Assembly: GCA_030627205.1 (NCBI GenBank)
Contig: DAOUSN010000007.1
Location: 1-64,000, forward strand
Direction: 5' to 3'
DNA: 64,000 bases
Source: Methylococcaceae bacterium
GTDB taxonomy: Bacteria; Pseudomonadota; Gammaproteobacteria; Methylococcales; Methylomonadaceae
This document shows positions 39,254 through 48,895 of this stretch, one piece after another; position 1 is the first letter of the stretch, and each line of letters begins with the position of its first letter. The notes beneath the pieces were generated by a model. It worked only from the letters and a program-made list of their open reading frames with translations. It did not search any database and was not told the origin of the DNA. The translations under genes were made by a program, and so were the position numbers.

Positions 39254-40150
39254 ATGGATAAATTAACGAGTATGAATGTATTTGTTCGTGTTGCAAAATT
39301 AGGTGGTTTTGCTAAAGCTGCTAGAGACTTAGGTTTATCTAGAGCAATGGTCACCAAACATGTTATGCAATTAGAAGGTAAATTAAGTACCAGACTTTTT
39401 AATAGGACTACACGCAGCTTAGGTCTAACTGAAGTAGGAGAGTCTTATTTAGAACGTTGTCAACAAGTATTACAAGATGTTGAAGAAATGGAAGCTGCGA
39501 TTACCCATTTACAATCTGAACCTAAAGGAACGTTAAAAATAAGTTCGCCACCTGTGATTGGAGCTGTCCATATTGCCCCTGCATTAGCTGAATTTTTGAA
39601 AATTCATTCAGAATTATCAGTTGATATGATTTTAAAAACTACTGCTAGTGATTTAATTGATGAGGTTCTTGATATAACTATTCATTTAGGGAAATTAAAT
39701 GATAGTAGTTTAGTTGCACGTAAACTGGCAAGTTCTCCTCTAGTTGTCTGTGCATCGCCTGCCTATTTGGAACAATATGGAATACCGGAAACACCTAATG
39801 ATCTCAATAATCATAGTTGTTTAGTTAATTGGGCGTTACCTCCACGTGATTTATGGTATTTTTCGCAAGGCAAGTCTATAAGAAAAATTAAAGTGTCAGG
39901 ACGAATGCAATCAAATGTTGCTGACCCGATGCGTATTGCGGCAATTAGTGGGGTAGGTTTGGTTATGCTACCACGTTACATTCTTGGTAATGATATAAAA
40001 AAAGGAAAATTACAGGTTGTTTTAGAATCTTATAGCCCTCCTCCTCTAGAAATTTATGCAATTTATCCTCATCGTAAATATTTATCAGTAAAAGTGCGTT
40101 TATTTTTAGAATTTTTAAAGCCATGGTTACAACAAAAATTAAGTGAATGA
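39254..40150 (+). CDS. LysR-family transcriptional regulator
   Basis: Regulator of 298 residues from the ATG at 39254; an in-frame GTG lies nine bases upstream, but AAAGGTG is well placed as Shine-Dalgarno for the ATG. The N-terminal winged helix-turn-helix (about 1-60) has FVRVAKLGGFAKAARDLGLSR and TRLFNRTTRSLGLTE. The C-terminal substrate-binding domain from about 90 has LKISSPPVIG and ends with PHRKYLSVKVRLFLEFL. It resembles the CrgA/DsdC-type subgroup. The effector is unknown and the neighbours give no clear target. Confidence 0.9.
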   Translation: MDKLTSMNVFVRVAKLGGFAKAARDLGLSRAMVTKHVMQLEGKLSTRLFNRTTRSLGLTEVGESYLERCQQVLQDVEEMEAAITHLQSEPKGTLKISSPPVIGAVHIAPALAEFLKIHSELSVDMILKTTASDLIDEVLDITIHLGKLNDSSLVARKLASSPLVVCASPAYLEQYGIPETPNDLNNHSCLVNWALPPRDLWYFSQGKSIRKIKVSGRMQSNVADPMRIAAISGVGLVMLPRYILGNDIKKGKLQVVLESYSPPPLEIYAIYPHRKYLSVKVRLFLEFLKPWLQQKLSE

Positions 40151-40271
40151 TGATTAAGCTGGATAAAAATTAAATTTATCAAATCCTATGCTTTAGTCGG
40201 TGATAAATGCTATGGTGATGGAAGAAACTTCATCCATTAATTGAAAAAATAACTTAAATAAATAAATTATC

Positions 40272-40664
40272 ATGATAGAAAATCTAAACCCTAAACAAAG
40301 CTTTATTTTTATGCAGCAAAACTCTGAAGCTGTTTTAATTGATGTTAGGACTAAAATGGAATACCTTTTTGTTGGTCATCCATTAAATGCTATTCATATT
40401 GCTTGGAAAGATGGACCAAATTGGCAACAAAATCCTGAGTTTATTAGCGAAATTAAAAGAATAGTATCGAATAAACAAACATCTATTTTATTACTTTGTC
40501 GTAGTGGTCAACGTTCGCTTATCGCTGCAAAAATGCTGGAGGATGAGGGATATTCACATTTAATCAATATTGAAGAAGGTTTTGAAGGCGATTTAGATAA
40601 TAATAACCAGCGAGGAAACTTAGGAGGTTGGCGTTATCATGATTTAGGATGGGAGCAAAGCTAA
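40272..40664 (+). CDS. Single-domain rhodanese-like sulfurtransferase
   Basis: Cytosolic protein of 130 residues, one rhodanese domain. DVRTKMEYLFVGHPLNAIHI is the N-terminal strand motif, and the active-site loop LLCRSGQRS holds the catalytic Cys (near 77). It carries sulfane sulfur as a persulfide. Near-universal GGWRYHDL ends the protein, a motif of rhodaneses from sulfur-oxidising and related gammaproteobacteria. Stands alone between the LysR gene and the secretion operon. Confidence 0.88.
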   Translation: MIENLNPKQSFIFMQQNSEAVLIDVRTKMEYLFVGHPLNAIHIAWKDGPNWQQNPEFISEIKRIVSNKQTSILLLCRSGQRSLIAAKMLEDEGYSHLINIEEGFEGDLDNNNQRGNLGGWRYHDLGWEQS

Positions 40665-40713
40665 TAAAATAATAGTTAAATTAAGAGCCGTCTGAAAACT
40701 GCTCGTTAAATTT

Positions 40714-42039
40714 TTACTCTTCAATAAGTGAACGCGCAAAGGCATTTGTTGCTGGTTGAATTAAATATTCAAGTAATGTTCGCTCACCTGTATTAATTAA
40801 AACTTCTGCTGGCATTCCTGGGATAAGAACTAAATTACCTAATTTATCCTGACTTTCTTTCGTTAATTCTATTGTTGCCTGATAATATTTAAATCCTTGT
40901 TTTTCATCAGTAACACTATCGGCTGATAATTTTGTCACAATGCCTTCCATGGTTGGAGTGGTTTTACTTTTAAAAGAACTAAAACGTATTTCTGCAACTG
41001 AACCTATTTTAATGTTATCAATATCAACAAGTAAGACTTGAGCGTCAATAACTAAATCTTCATTTTCAGGAATAATATTCAAAATTGGTCTTCCAGCAAT
41101 AATAACCCCACCTTGTGTATTCATTTCTAAGCCTAAAATAATACCATCAACAGGGGCTATGATTTCAGTTCGTGCAACTTTATCTTGTTCTGCTCGTAAT
41201 CTTTCACTAATATCAAATAATTCGCCATTAACTTTTTCAAGTAGTCCTGCAACTTCCTCTTGAAACTTACGCTTAGTTTGGATGATTTGTAATTTTGTTT
41301 CAACCTTTTGCATTTTTGTTGAGGCTATTTCAGCAGTTAAGCTTGCTACTTCCCCATATAAACTCGTATGATTTCGCTCTAAATCTCTTAATCGTTGTCT
41401 ATCAGCAAAACCTTCTTTTAATAATTCTTTTAAATCTTTTATTTCTTCTGCAAATGAAATTATTAATTGTCGCTTACTATTCGTTTGAGCTACGAGTCCT
41501 TTAACTTTTGATATTAATTGTTGTATTCGTTGTTTTAGTAAACTAATTTCACCATTATAACTATCTTTTCTAGTTTTAAAGATGCCTTGCTGTCCTTGTA
41601 TTGCCTTGTTAACTCGAATATCTTTTAGTGAGTTTAATTTATCAAAATCAATTTTTTTAGCTTGCTTTCGTTCGGCAGTTAATCGCGCACTAAGTGCGGT
41701 TCTAATAATAAATTGTCCTTGTAATATCTCAACTTGTGCTTTAAACTGAGTATTATTAAGAGTGATTAACTTATCCCCTGTTTTTACTTGGTCACCATCT
41801 TTTACCCACAACTTTTTTACAATTCCACCTTCAAGATGTTGCACTGTTTTTCGATGTGATTTTACAGTAACAATTCCAGTTGCTAGAGAAGAGCTATCTA
41901 TAGGAGCAACAGCACTCCAAACTCCAAAAATACCGACAGTAAAAAACAGAATCAGATAACCTATACGTCTTACAGGTTTATCGTTGGCATTAACAGGAAT
42001 TTCTGTGGCGTTATTTTTTGATGCGGCTTTGATATTCAT
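40714..42039 (-). CDS. HlyD-family type I secretion periplasmic adaptor
   Basis: Membrane fusion protein of 441 residues. One N-terminal transmembrane helix (about 25-45, RRIGYLILFFTVGIFGVWS), a biotinyl-lipoyl half-motif (GIVTVKSHRKTVQHLEGGIV), a long coiled-coil hairpin (about 100-290) and the C-terminal half-motif APVDGIILGLEMNTQGGVI. It bridges the inner-membrane ABC transporter to a TolC-like channel. It follows the ABC gene by 21 bases. No outer-membrane channel gene is in the window. Confidence 0.9.
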   Translation of the reverse strand: MNIKAASKNNATEIPVNANDKPVRRIGYLILFFTVGIFGVWSAVAPIDSSSLATGIVTVKSHRKTVQHLEGGIVKKLWVKDGDQVKTGDKLITLNNTQFKAQVEILQGQFIIRTALSARLTAERKQAKKIDFDKLNSLKDIRVNKAIQGQQGIFKTRKDSYNGEISLLKQRIQQLISKVKGLVAQTNSKRQLIISFAEEIKDLKELLKEGFADRQRLRDLERNHTSLYGEVASLTAEIASTKMQKVETKLQIIQTKRKFQEEVAGLLEKVNGELFDISERLRAEQDKVARTEIIAPVDGIILGLEMNTQGGVIIAGRPILNIIPENEDLVIDAQVLLVDIDNIKIGSVAEIRFSSFKSKTTPTMEGIVTKLSADSVTDEKQGFKYYQATIELTKESQDKLGNLVLIPGMPAEVLINTGERTLLEYLIQPATNAFARSLIEE

Positions 42040-42060
42040 TGATTCGATATGCCATGATTC

Positions 42061-43800
42061 CTAAATAGGAATGGTGAATGTTTTAGGGATTACCTTTGGT
42101 GCAGGTTTAGATTGTTGTTGCTGTTCAGCTAATTTTGCAAGCACAACATCACGTTCACCATATAAAGCTAGTAAACCATCGTGTAAGACTAATAATTTAT
42201 CTAATTGCCCTAAGATATTATGTCGATGAGTGACGATAATAATGGTAGTATTTTTTTCTTTTAACCGCGCAATAGCAGCTGCTAAAGCTAGTTCTCCTTG
42301 GTCATCAAGATTAGAATTAGGCTCATCTAAAACCACAAGTTGGGGGTGTCCATAAAGAGCTCTCGCTAATCCAATACGTTGTTTTTGTCCACCAGAAAGG
42401 TTACCACCAGTTGCACCAATTAAGCTATCGTAACCATTTTCTAAATGTAAGATCATTTCATGAACACCTGCCATTTTAGCGGCGTCAATAACTTTGTCCG
42501 CATCAACTTCACCAAAACGAGCAATATTTTCACTAATTGTCCCTTCAAATAATTCTATATCTTGGGGTAAATAACCGATATGAGGGCCAAGCTCAATTCT
42601 ATTCCAATCAAAAATATCAGCCCCATCTAAACGAATTTTTCCATTTGTAGTTGGCCAGATACCTAATAAAGCTCTTACTAAACTAGATTTACCAGCTCCA
42701 CTTGGCCCTAAAATACCAACGCTATCACCTTTATCAATTACAAATGAAACCCCTTTTACTGATGGAATTTTAGCACCAGGTGGAACAACAACGGCCTGTT
42801 CTGCTTGAATTTTACCTTCAGGAGCTTGTAAGCTCATTTTTTCTTTATCGGCTGGGATCTGAGTTAATAATTCATTAAGCCTTGCATACTGAGTACGGGC
42901 AACAACAAATCCTTTCCACCCTCCTATCATTTGATCTATAGGCCCTAAGGCTTTACCTAAAAGTATAGAGCCTGCGATCATTAACCCCGGGCTAATTTCC
43001 TGTTGAATAGCAAGATACGCTCCTAGCCCTAAAACTAATGATTGAAACATGCCACGCAATGTTTTTGAAAGTGAGCTTAAAAATCCTGCTTTAGAACTTG
43101 CCTTCGCTTGTAATTCTAAAACATTGTGACTTTTATGTAACCAACGGTGAAAAATATTATCTAACATTCCCATCGACTCAATAACTTCCGCGTTGTTTAA
43201 GCTTTTATTTAATTGTTGTCGATTAATTGCCGCTAAAGTATTTGCTTCAGCAAGGGTTTTACTAGTTGACTTTTCATTAACAATAGCTAATATAATTAAA
43301 ATAACTCCAGAAAGAATAGCCGCCCAACCAAAATAAGGGTGAAATAAAAACATAATCCCTATGTAAAATGGCATCCACGGCGCGTCAAAAAAGGCAAATA
43401 AACCATTGCCAGTTAAAAACTGTCTAAGTGAGGTTAAATCATCTAAAGGTTGAGAGGACGCTTGTTGTCCTCCTGTATAAAGTGATCTTTTATAAGCAAT
43501 TTTAAATAAGCGCTGATTGAGTAGAATTTCAAGTCGCGCACTGACCCTAACTAATATTTGTGAGCGCACCATTTCTAACGCACCTTGGGTTAGAAAAATA
43601 GCAACTACAATTAAAGTTAGCATCAGTAGTGTAGTTTCACTGCGAGAACTTATAACCCGATCATAAAGCTGCAACATATAGATAACAGGGGTTAGCATAA
43701 GAATATTAATAATCATGCTAAATCCTGCCGCTGATATAAAAGCCCCTTTACATAGTAGTAAAGATTCCTGTAAATCAGATTTTACGCCCTTTTGTCTCAT
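42061..43800 (-). CDS. Type I secretion ABC transporter (PrtD family)
   Basis: Permease-ATPase fusion of 579 residues. The membrane domain (about 20-310) has six helices; the ATPase has Walker A GPSGAGKS, signature LSGGQKQRIGLARAL and Walker B LVVLDEPNSNLDDQ. There is no N-terminal C39 peptidase or C39-like domain, which places it with the PrtD/AprD exporters of unprocessed proteins bearing C-terminal signals. Its cargo is not encoded next to it. The two TerD genes upstream are on the same strand 176 bases away. Confidence 0.9.
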   Translation of the reverse strand: MRQKGVKSDLQESLLLCKGAFISAAGFSMIINILMLTPVIYMLQLYDRVISSRSETTLLMLTLIVVAIFLTQGALEMVRSQILVRVSARLEILLNQRLFKIAYKRSLYTGGQQASSQPLDDLTSLRQFLTGNGLFAFFDAPWMPFYIGIMFLFHPYFGWAAILSGVILIILAIVNEKSTSKTLAEANTLAAINRQQLNKSLNNAEVIESMGMLDNIFHRWLHKSHNVLELQAKASSKAGFLSSLSKTLRGMFQSLVLGLGAYLAIQQEISPGLMIAGSILLGKALGPIDQMIGGWKGFVVARTQYARLNELLTQIPADKEKMSLQAPEGKIQAEQAVVVPPGAKIPSVKGVSFVIDKGDSVGILGPSGAGKSSLVRALLGIWPTTNGKIRLDGADIFDWNRIELGPHIGYLPQDIELFEGTISENIARFGEVDADKVIDAAKMAGVHEMILHLENGYDSLIGATGGNLSGGQKQRIGLARALYGHPQLVVLDEPNSNLDDQGELALAAAIARLKEKNTTIIIVTHRHNILGQLDKLLVLHDGLLALYGERDVVLAKLAEQQQQSKPAPKVIPKTFTIPI

Positions 43801-43976
43801 ATGCCGTCAGTTAAAATTTAGTTAATCAAATATTGTACTGCATTTTAAATTAAGAATCATGCCTTTTATTTCTAAACTAAAAAGCTTTAAAGGGTTCGCA
43901 AAATAAATTTTCACTGCTTGTTCAATGCTTTAACTATATTTTCGCAATTAATTATTTTATTAACTATTACTTTAAT

Positions 43977-44588
43977 TTAAAGATACTGAGTAGAAGCGGT
44001 TTGTAAGGTTTGCTCTAATTTTCGGTCGCTAGTCGAATCACCAATTGAGGTAAATTTCCACGCACCTGTATGTCGATATAATTTCCCCATAATCATAGAA
44101 ACTTTACCAGAAAAAGTGGTATCATTAGCAATATCATAAGTTGCTATAATGTCATCAACTCGTTCTGGAGTACCTTCATAAATTCTAATTGAGGCAAAAG
44201 GAATGCTGGCAAAGTCTTGTCCTTGAAAGGAATTAAGTACAAATACCACTTGATTAACTGTCTCAGGAATTTTGGTTAAATCAACCACAATTACTTCATT
44301 ATCTAAACCATCATCACCATCCATATCACCAGTTAAATCATCGCCAGAATGACGTATTGATCCACATTTTGAAGATAATTGTCCAAAGTACACCTTATCT
44401 AATAACTGTTTGTTTTCAGCAAATAACCCCACTGAGGCATCAAGATCAACCGCGACTTTTTTCATTCTTCCAAATAAACCTTTCTTTTCAATCGCCCCCC
44501 AATTTACCCCAACACAAATTTTTTCTAAACCATTACCACCTTTTGCAAGACTAATACGTTGTCCTTTTTGAAGACTTATTGCTGTCAT
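43977..44588 (-). CDS. TerD-family stress protein (copy 2)
   Basis: Protein of 203 residues. The TerD fold begins SLQKGQRISLAKGG and the calcium-binding acidic loop GDDLTGDMDGDDGLDNE is intact. VVFVLNSFQGQDFASIPFASIRI and MIMGKLYRHTGAWKFTSIGD are family core strands. TerD proteins are linked to tellurite resistance, phage inhibition and general stress, with no agreed reaction. It is about two thirds identical by eye to the copy upstream (21-base gap), so the pair is a tandem duplication. Confidence 0.9.
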   Translation of the reverse strand: MTAISLQKGQRISLAKGGNGLEKICVGVNWGAIEKKGLFGRMKKVAVDLDASVGLFAENKQLLDKVYFGQLSSKCGSIRHSGDDLTGDMDGDDGLDNEVIVVDLTKIPETVNQVVFVLNSFQGQDFASIPFASIRIYEGTPERVDDIIATYDIANDTTFSGKVSMIMGKLYRHTGAWKFTSIGDSTSDRKLEQTLQTASTQYL

Positions 44589-44609
44589 TTTATTCTCCTA
44601 ATAATTTTT

Positions 44610-45218
44610 TTAAAGATACTTAGTTTCAACTGTTTTCAATGTTTCTTCTAATTTACGATCATCTGTTGCATCACCTATAGATGTAAATTTCCACGAACTT
44701 CCATGTCGGTATAGTTTACCTAACACCATAGAAACTTTACCAGCAAAGGTTGAATCATTAGCAATATCATACGTTGCTACAACCTCTTCTACTTGACTCG
44801 GTGTGCCTTCATAAATTCTGATTGAAGCAAAAGGAATGCTTGCAAAATCTTGACCTTGAAACGAATTTAAAACAAAAACAACTTGGTTTACGTTTGCAGG
44901 GACATTTTTTAAATTAACTGTAATTACTTCATTATCTAGTCCATCATCACCATCAACATCCCCTGTTAAATCATCACCTGAATGAGATATAGAACCACAT
45001 TGTGAGGCTAATTTACCAAAAAAAACTTTACTTATTAATTTTTTATCTTCTGAAAATAAACCAACAGAGGCATCAAGGTCAACCCCTACTTTTTTAGATT
45101 TTCCAAAAATTCCTTTTTTTTCAATTGCCCCCCAATTAACGCCTACACATATTTTTTCCAGACTTTTACCATCTTTTTCAAGACTAATACGTTGCCCTTT
45201 TTGAAGACTTATCGCCAT
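44610..45218 (-). CDS. TerD-family stress protein (copy 1)
   Basis: Protein of 202 residues, paralogue of the next gene on the strand. It starts MAISLQKGQRISLEKDG and keeps the acidic loop GDDLTGDVDGDDGLDNE. The most divergent parts between the copies are near residues 45-75 and the C-terminus. No terA, terB, terC, terZ or AAA partners are nearby. It is the first gene of the minus-strand unit and divergent from polA; a Shine-Dalgarno AAGGGGAA precedes the ATG. Confidence 0.9.
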   Translation of the reverse strand: MAISLQKGQRISLEKDGKSLEKICVGVNWGAIEKKGIFGKSKKVGVDLDASVGLFSEDKKLISKVFFGKLASQCGSISHSGDDLTGDVDGDDGLDNEVITVNLKNVPANVNQVVFVLNSFQGQDFASIPFASIRIYEGTPSQVEEVVATYDIANDSTFAGKVSMVLGKLYRHGSSWKFTSIGDATDDRKLEETLKTVETKYL

Positions 45219-45348
45219 ACCATTCCCCTTAATTTAGTTTAATTCATCATTTTATGATAGATGCGTTATCATGTAACCAGTTTTATCTATCCACTACGCT
45301 TTGTCAATTCATTCTCTAATTAAGCTTTAATTTTAATTCTATAAAAAT

Positions 45349-48051
45349 ATGTCAAAACAACGCCTTATTTTAATTGATGGTTCTTCCTTTTTATTTAGAG
45401 CTTATCATGCTGTTCCTTCTTTAACGAATGCCGAAGGGTTACCTACTAATGCGATTTACGGTGTTGCTAACATGTTACGTAAACTCATTAATGATTATCA
45501 AAGTGACTATTTTACCGTAGTATTTGATGCTAAAGGGAAAACATTTCGGCATCAACTTTATCCAGATTATAAAGCTCACCGTCCACCAATGGATGATGAT
45601 TTACGGGTACAAATAAAACCGCTACATACATTGATTAAAGCCATGGGTATACCATTAATTATTGAAAATGATGTGGAAGCTGACGATGTTTTAGGTGCGT
45701 TAGCACTCTATGCGGAACAGCAAGGGTTTGAGGTAATTATTTCCACAGGTGATAAAGATATGGCACAATTAGTCACTGATAATATTAGCCTTGAAAATAG
45801 TATGTCTAATACAAAAATGGATATTCAAGGGGTGATTGATAAATTTGGGGTGAAACCTGAGCAAATCATTGATTATTTAGCCTTAATGGGTGACAGTGCT
45901 GATAATATTCCCGGAGTACCAAAAGTAGGAACAAAAACGGCGGCAAAATGGTTGGCAACCTATGAAACCATAGATAATTTAATTATTAATGCTGACAAAA
46001 TTAAGGGTAAGGTTGGTGAAAGCTTACGAGCTAATCTGGAACAATTAGCCCTTTCAAAACAATTGACGACTCTTAAAACCGACTTGAATTTAGCCTATAC
46101 GCTGAATGATTTAAAACGCAAACCCGTTGATTTAGAAATTTTAAAACATCAAGTTGCAAATTTAGGGTTTTCAAACTGGTTTAAACAACTTCAATGGCAA
46201 AACCAACGAGTGCCAGAGCCTACTATCATCAATACCGAAATTAAAGTTAATTATCAAACCATTTTAACTCTAGTGCAATTAGATGAGTGGCTAATACGAT
46301 TACAGCAGGCAGATATTTTTGCTTTTGATACAGAAACGACTAGTATTAATTATTCTCAAGCAGAAATAGTGGGGTTATCATTTGCTATTGAAATAGGAAC
46401 TGCTGTTTATTTACCATTAGCACATAATTATATTGATGCACCATTACAATTAGATAGAGAAATGGTTTTAGCACGATTTAAACCGTTATTAGAAGATAAA
46501 AATAAGGCAAAATTAGGGCAAAATCTTAAATATGATGCTCATGTTTTAAAAAATCATGGAATTAATTTATGCGGTATTCATGATGATACCATGCTTGCCT
46601 CTTATCTAATTAATAGTGTAGCAACCAAGCATAATTTAGATGATTTGGCTAAATATTATCTAAAAATTACAACTATACATTATGAAGATGTTGCTGGTAA
46701 AGGTGTTAAGCAAATTCCATTTTCAAAAGTAACTTTAGAGCAAGCAGCGCCTTATGCAGCGAAGGATGCGGATATTAGTTTACGCTTACATCAATTATTT
46801 GCCTCTAAATTGCAAAACTTACCTAAATTACAACAACTCTATCAACATTTAGAAATTCCCTTAATAACCGTATTAATAAATATTGAGGAAAATGGAGTTT
46901 TAATTGATGAGGATAAATTAGCAACTCAGAGTATGGAACTTGCTAGTCAACTTATTTCATTAGAACAACAAGCTCATGATTTGGCAGGACAAAGTTTTAA
47001 CTTAAATTCACCCAAACAAATTCAAACCATACTTTATGATAAATTAGATTTACCGATTTTAAAGAAAACCCCAAAAGGCCAGCCTTCAACAGCGGAATCG
47101 GTATTGCAAGAATTAGCACTTGAGTATCCTCTGCCTAAATTACTGTTAGATTATCGGAGTTTAAATAAATTAAAATCAACTTACACGGATAAATTACCTT
47201 TACAGGTTAATCCAAAAACCAACCGTATCCATACTTCTTATCATCAAGCGGTCACGGCGACTGGACGTTTATCGTCATCAAATCCTAATTTACAAAACAT
47301 CCCTATTCGCAGTGAAGAAGGTCGAAAAATTCGCCAAGCCTTTGTTGCGCCAGAGGGTTATAAAATAGTTGCTGCTGATTATTCACAAATAGAACTTAGA
47401 ATTATGGCGCATTTGTCTCAAGACCAAGGTTTATTAACCGCTTTTGCAATGGGAACAGATATTCATACGGCAACGGCTGCGGAAGTATTTGAGGTAACAA
47501 TAGATAAAGTAACCAATGATTTACGCCGTTCAGCTAAAGCGATTAATTTTGGTTTGATTTATGGGATGTCAGCATTCGGACTTGCTCAACAACTAGGCTT
47601 AAAAAGAGCTAAGGCGCAATCGTATATTGATTTATATTTTGAACGTTATCCTGGTGTTAAAGACTATATGGAAAATACCCGTGAATTAGCTAAACAACAG
47701 GGTTATGTAGAAACTTTATGGGGACGGCGATTATATTTACCTGATATTAATGCTGGCAATGCTCGTAAACGTCAATATGCTGAACGTGCAGCCATTAATG
47801 CTCCCATGCAAGGAACGGCGGCAGATATTATAAAACAAGCGATGTTATCAACCCATAACTGGATAATTACTGATAAACCCGATGTTAAAATGATTATGCA
47901 AGTCCATGATGAACTAGTATTTGAAATTGCAGTAGATACTTTAGACCAAGCAATTATTAAAATTGATAAGTTGATGGGTTCAGCAATGAAACTAGATGTA
48001 CCTCTAACTGTAGAAATAGGGATAGGTAATAACTGGGATGAAGCACATTAA
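45349..48051 (+). CDS. polA: DNA polymerase I
   Basis: Enzyme of 900 residues with all three activities. The 5'-3' exonuclease domain (1-290) has LIDGSSFLFRAYHA and GDKDMAQLV. The 3'-5' exonuclease (about 310-500) keeps its first metal site FAFDTETTS. The polymerase domain has DYSQIELRIMAHLSQD, RRSAKAINFGLIYGMS and the C-terminal MQVHDELVFE. It fills gaps and removes Okazaki primers. Divergent from the TerD genes. Confidence 0.97.
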   Translation: MSKQRLILIDGSSFLFRAYHAVPSLTNAEGLPTNAIYGVANMLRKLINDYQSDYFTVVFDAKGKTFRHQLYPDYKAHRPPMDDDLRVQIKPLHTLIKAMGIPLIIENDVEADDVLGALALYAEQQGFEVIISTGDKDMAQLVTDNISLENSMSNTKMDIQGVIDKFGVKPEQIIDYLALMGDSADNIPGVPKVGTKTAAKWLATYETIDNLIINADKIKGKVGESLRANLEQLALSKQLTTLKTDLNLAYTLNDLKRKPVDLEILKHQVANLGFSNWFKQLQWQNQRVPEPTIINTEIKVNYQTILTLVQLDEWLIRLQQADIFAFDTETTSINYSQAEIVGLSFAIEIGTAVYLPLAHNYIDAPLQLDREMVLARFKPLLEDKNKAKLGQNLKYDAHVLKNHGINLCGIHDDTMLASYLINSVATKHNLDDLAKYYLKITTIHYEDVAGKGVKQIPFSKVTLEQAAPYAAKDADISLRLHQLFASKLQNLPKLQQLYQHLEIPLITVLINIEENGVLIDEDKLATQSMELASQLISLEQQAHDLAGQSFNLNSPKQIQTILYDKLDLPILKKTPKGQPSTAESVLQELALEYPLPKLLLDYRSLNKLKSTYTDKLPLQVNPKTNRIHTSYHQAVTATGRLSSSNPNLQNIPIRSEEGRKIRQAFVAPEGYKIVAADYSQIELRIMAHLSQDQGLLTAFAMGTDIHTATAAEVFEVTIDKVTNDLRRSAKAINFGLIYGMSAFGLAQQLGLKRAKAQSYIDLYFERYPGVKDYMENTRELAKQQGYVETLWGRRLYLPDINAGNARKRQYAERAAINAPMQGTAADIIKQAMLSTHNWIITDKPDVKMIMQVHDELVFEIAVDTLDQAIIKIDKLMGSAMKLDVPLTVEIGIGNNWDEAH

Positions 48052-48054
48052 TTT

Positions 48055-48080
48055 GTTAAAATTGATTTAACCTATTTTTT
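48055..48080 (+). terminator. Weak terminator after polA
   Basis: GTTAAA / TTTAAC stem with a five-base loop, followed by CTATTTTTT. The stem has only one G-C pair at each end, so efficiency may be low. Confidence 0.4.
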
Positions 48081-48100
48081 AAAATAAACCTAATTATCAG

Positions 48101-48895
48101 ATGTCACAAAATTATCCTATCGTTTTATCCTTTTCTGGTCATGACCCTAGTGGTGGCGCAGGTATTCAAGCAGATATAGAAACCTTAACCAGTCATCATT
48201 GTCATGCTGTCAGCGTTATTACTGCACTTACTGAACAAGATTCATCCAATGTTAAAACTATTTACCCGCAAACACCTGAAAATATTATTGCTCAAGCACA
48301 GACTTTATTTAATGATATGACAATTAGTGCCATTAAAATTGGATTATTAGCTGATGAAAAAATAGCTGTTGCTATTGCTTCTATTTTAAAACGTTATCCT
48401 GATATTCCAGTGATTTTAGATCCAGTATTAGTTGCAGGAGGTGGGAAATCATTAAGTAATCAAAGATTAATTAAGGTAATTAATGAAATATTATTACCTT
48501 ATATAAATATTTTAACTCCTAATGGTAATGAGGCACGTTTATTAACTGGGTTAGAGTGTATTAATGAAAGTGCTTTGGCTTTATTAGATAAAGGTTGCGA
48601 TTATGTATTGGTAACAGGGGCAGATGAAAATCTTGAATCTAAAATCGTAACCAATCAACTTTTTCATCAACAACAGTGGTTGGAAAATTTTAATTGGGAT
48701 AGATTACCCTATCACTATCATGGTTCTGGATGTACTTTAGCGAGTAGTATTGCTGGATTAACCGCTCATGGTTTAGATCCTGTTGCCGCTATTATTGAAG
48801 CACAAAATTATACGTGGAATACCTTAGATGTAGCTTATAAAACAGGAATAGGTCAGTATAACCCTAAGCGTTTATTTTGGATGGAAGCAGGCTAG
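48101..48895 (+). CDS. thiD: Hydroxymethylpyrimidine/phosphomethylpyrimidine kinase ThiD
   Basis: Ribokinase-fold enzyme of 264 residues that phosphorylates HMP and HMP-P for thiamine synthesis. SFSGHDPSGGAGIQADIETL at the N-terminus, VILDPVLVAGGGKSL and the anion-hole region HGSGCTLASSIA are typical. thiE overlaps its stop by one base. No TPP riboswitch-like leader is visible in the 49 bases upstream. Confidence 0.93.
   Translation: MSQNYPIVLSFSGHDPSGGAGIQADIETLTSHHCHAVSVITALTEQDSSNVKTIYPQTPENIIAQAQTLFNDMTISAIKIGLLADEKIAVAIASILKRYPDIPVILDPVLVAGGGKSLSNQRLIKVINEILLPYINILTPNGNEARLLTGLECINESALALLDKGCDYVLVTGADENLESKIVTNQLFHQQQWLENFNWDRLPYHYHGSGCTLASSIAGLTAHGLDPVAAIIEAQNYTWNTLDVAYKTGIGQYNPKRLFWMEAG

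Noticed and set aside
48052-48100. TPP riboswitch before thiD
   Set aside because: Only 49 bases lie between polA and thiD, with no thi-box sequence visible.
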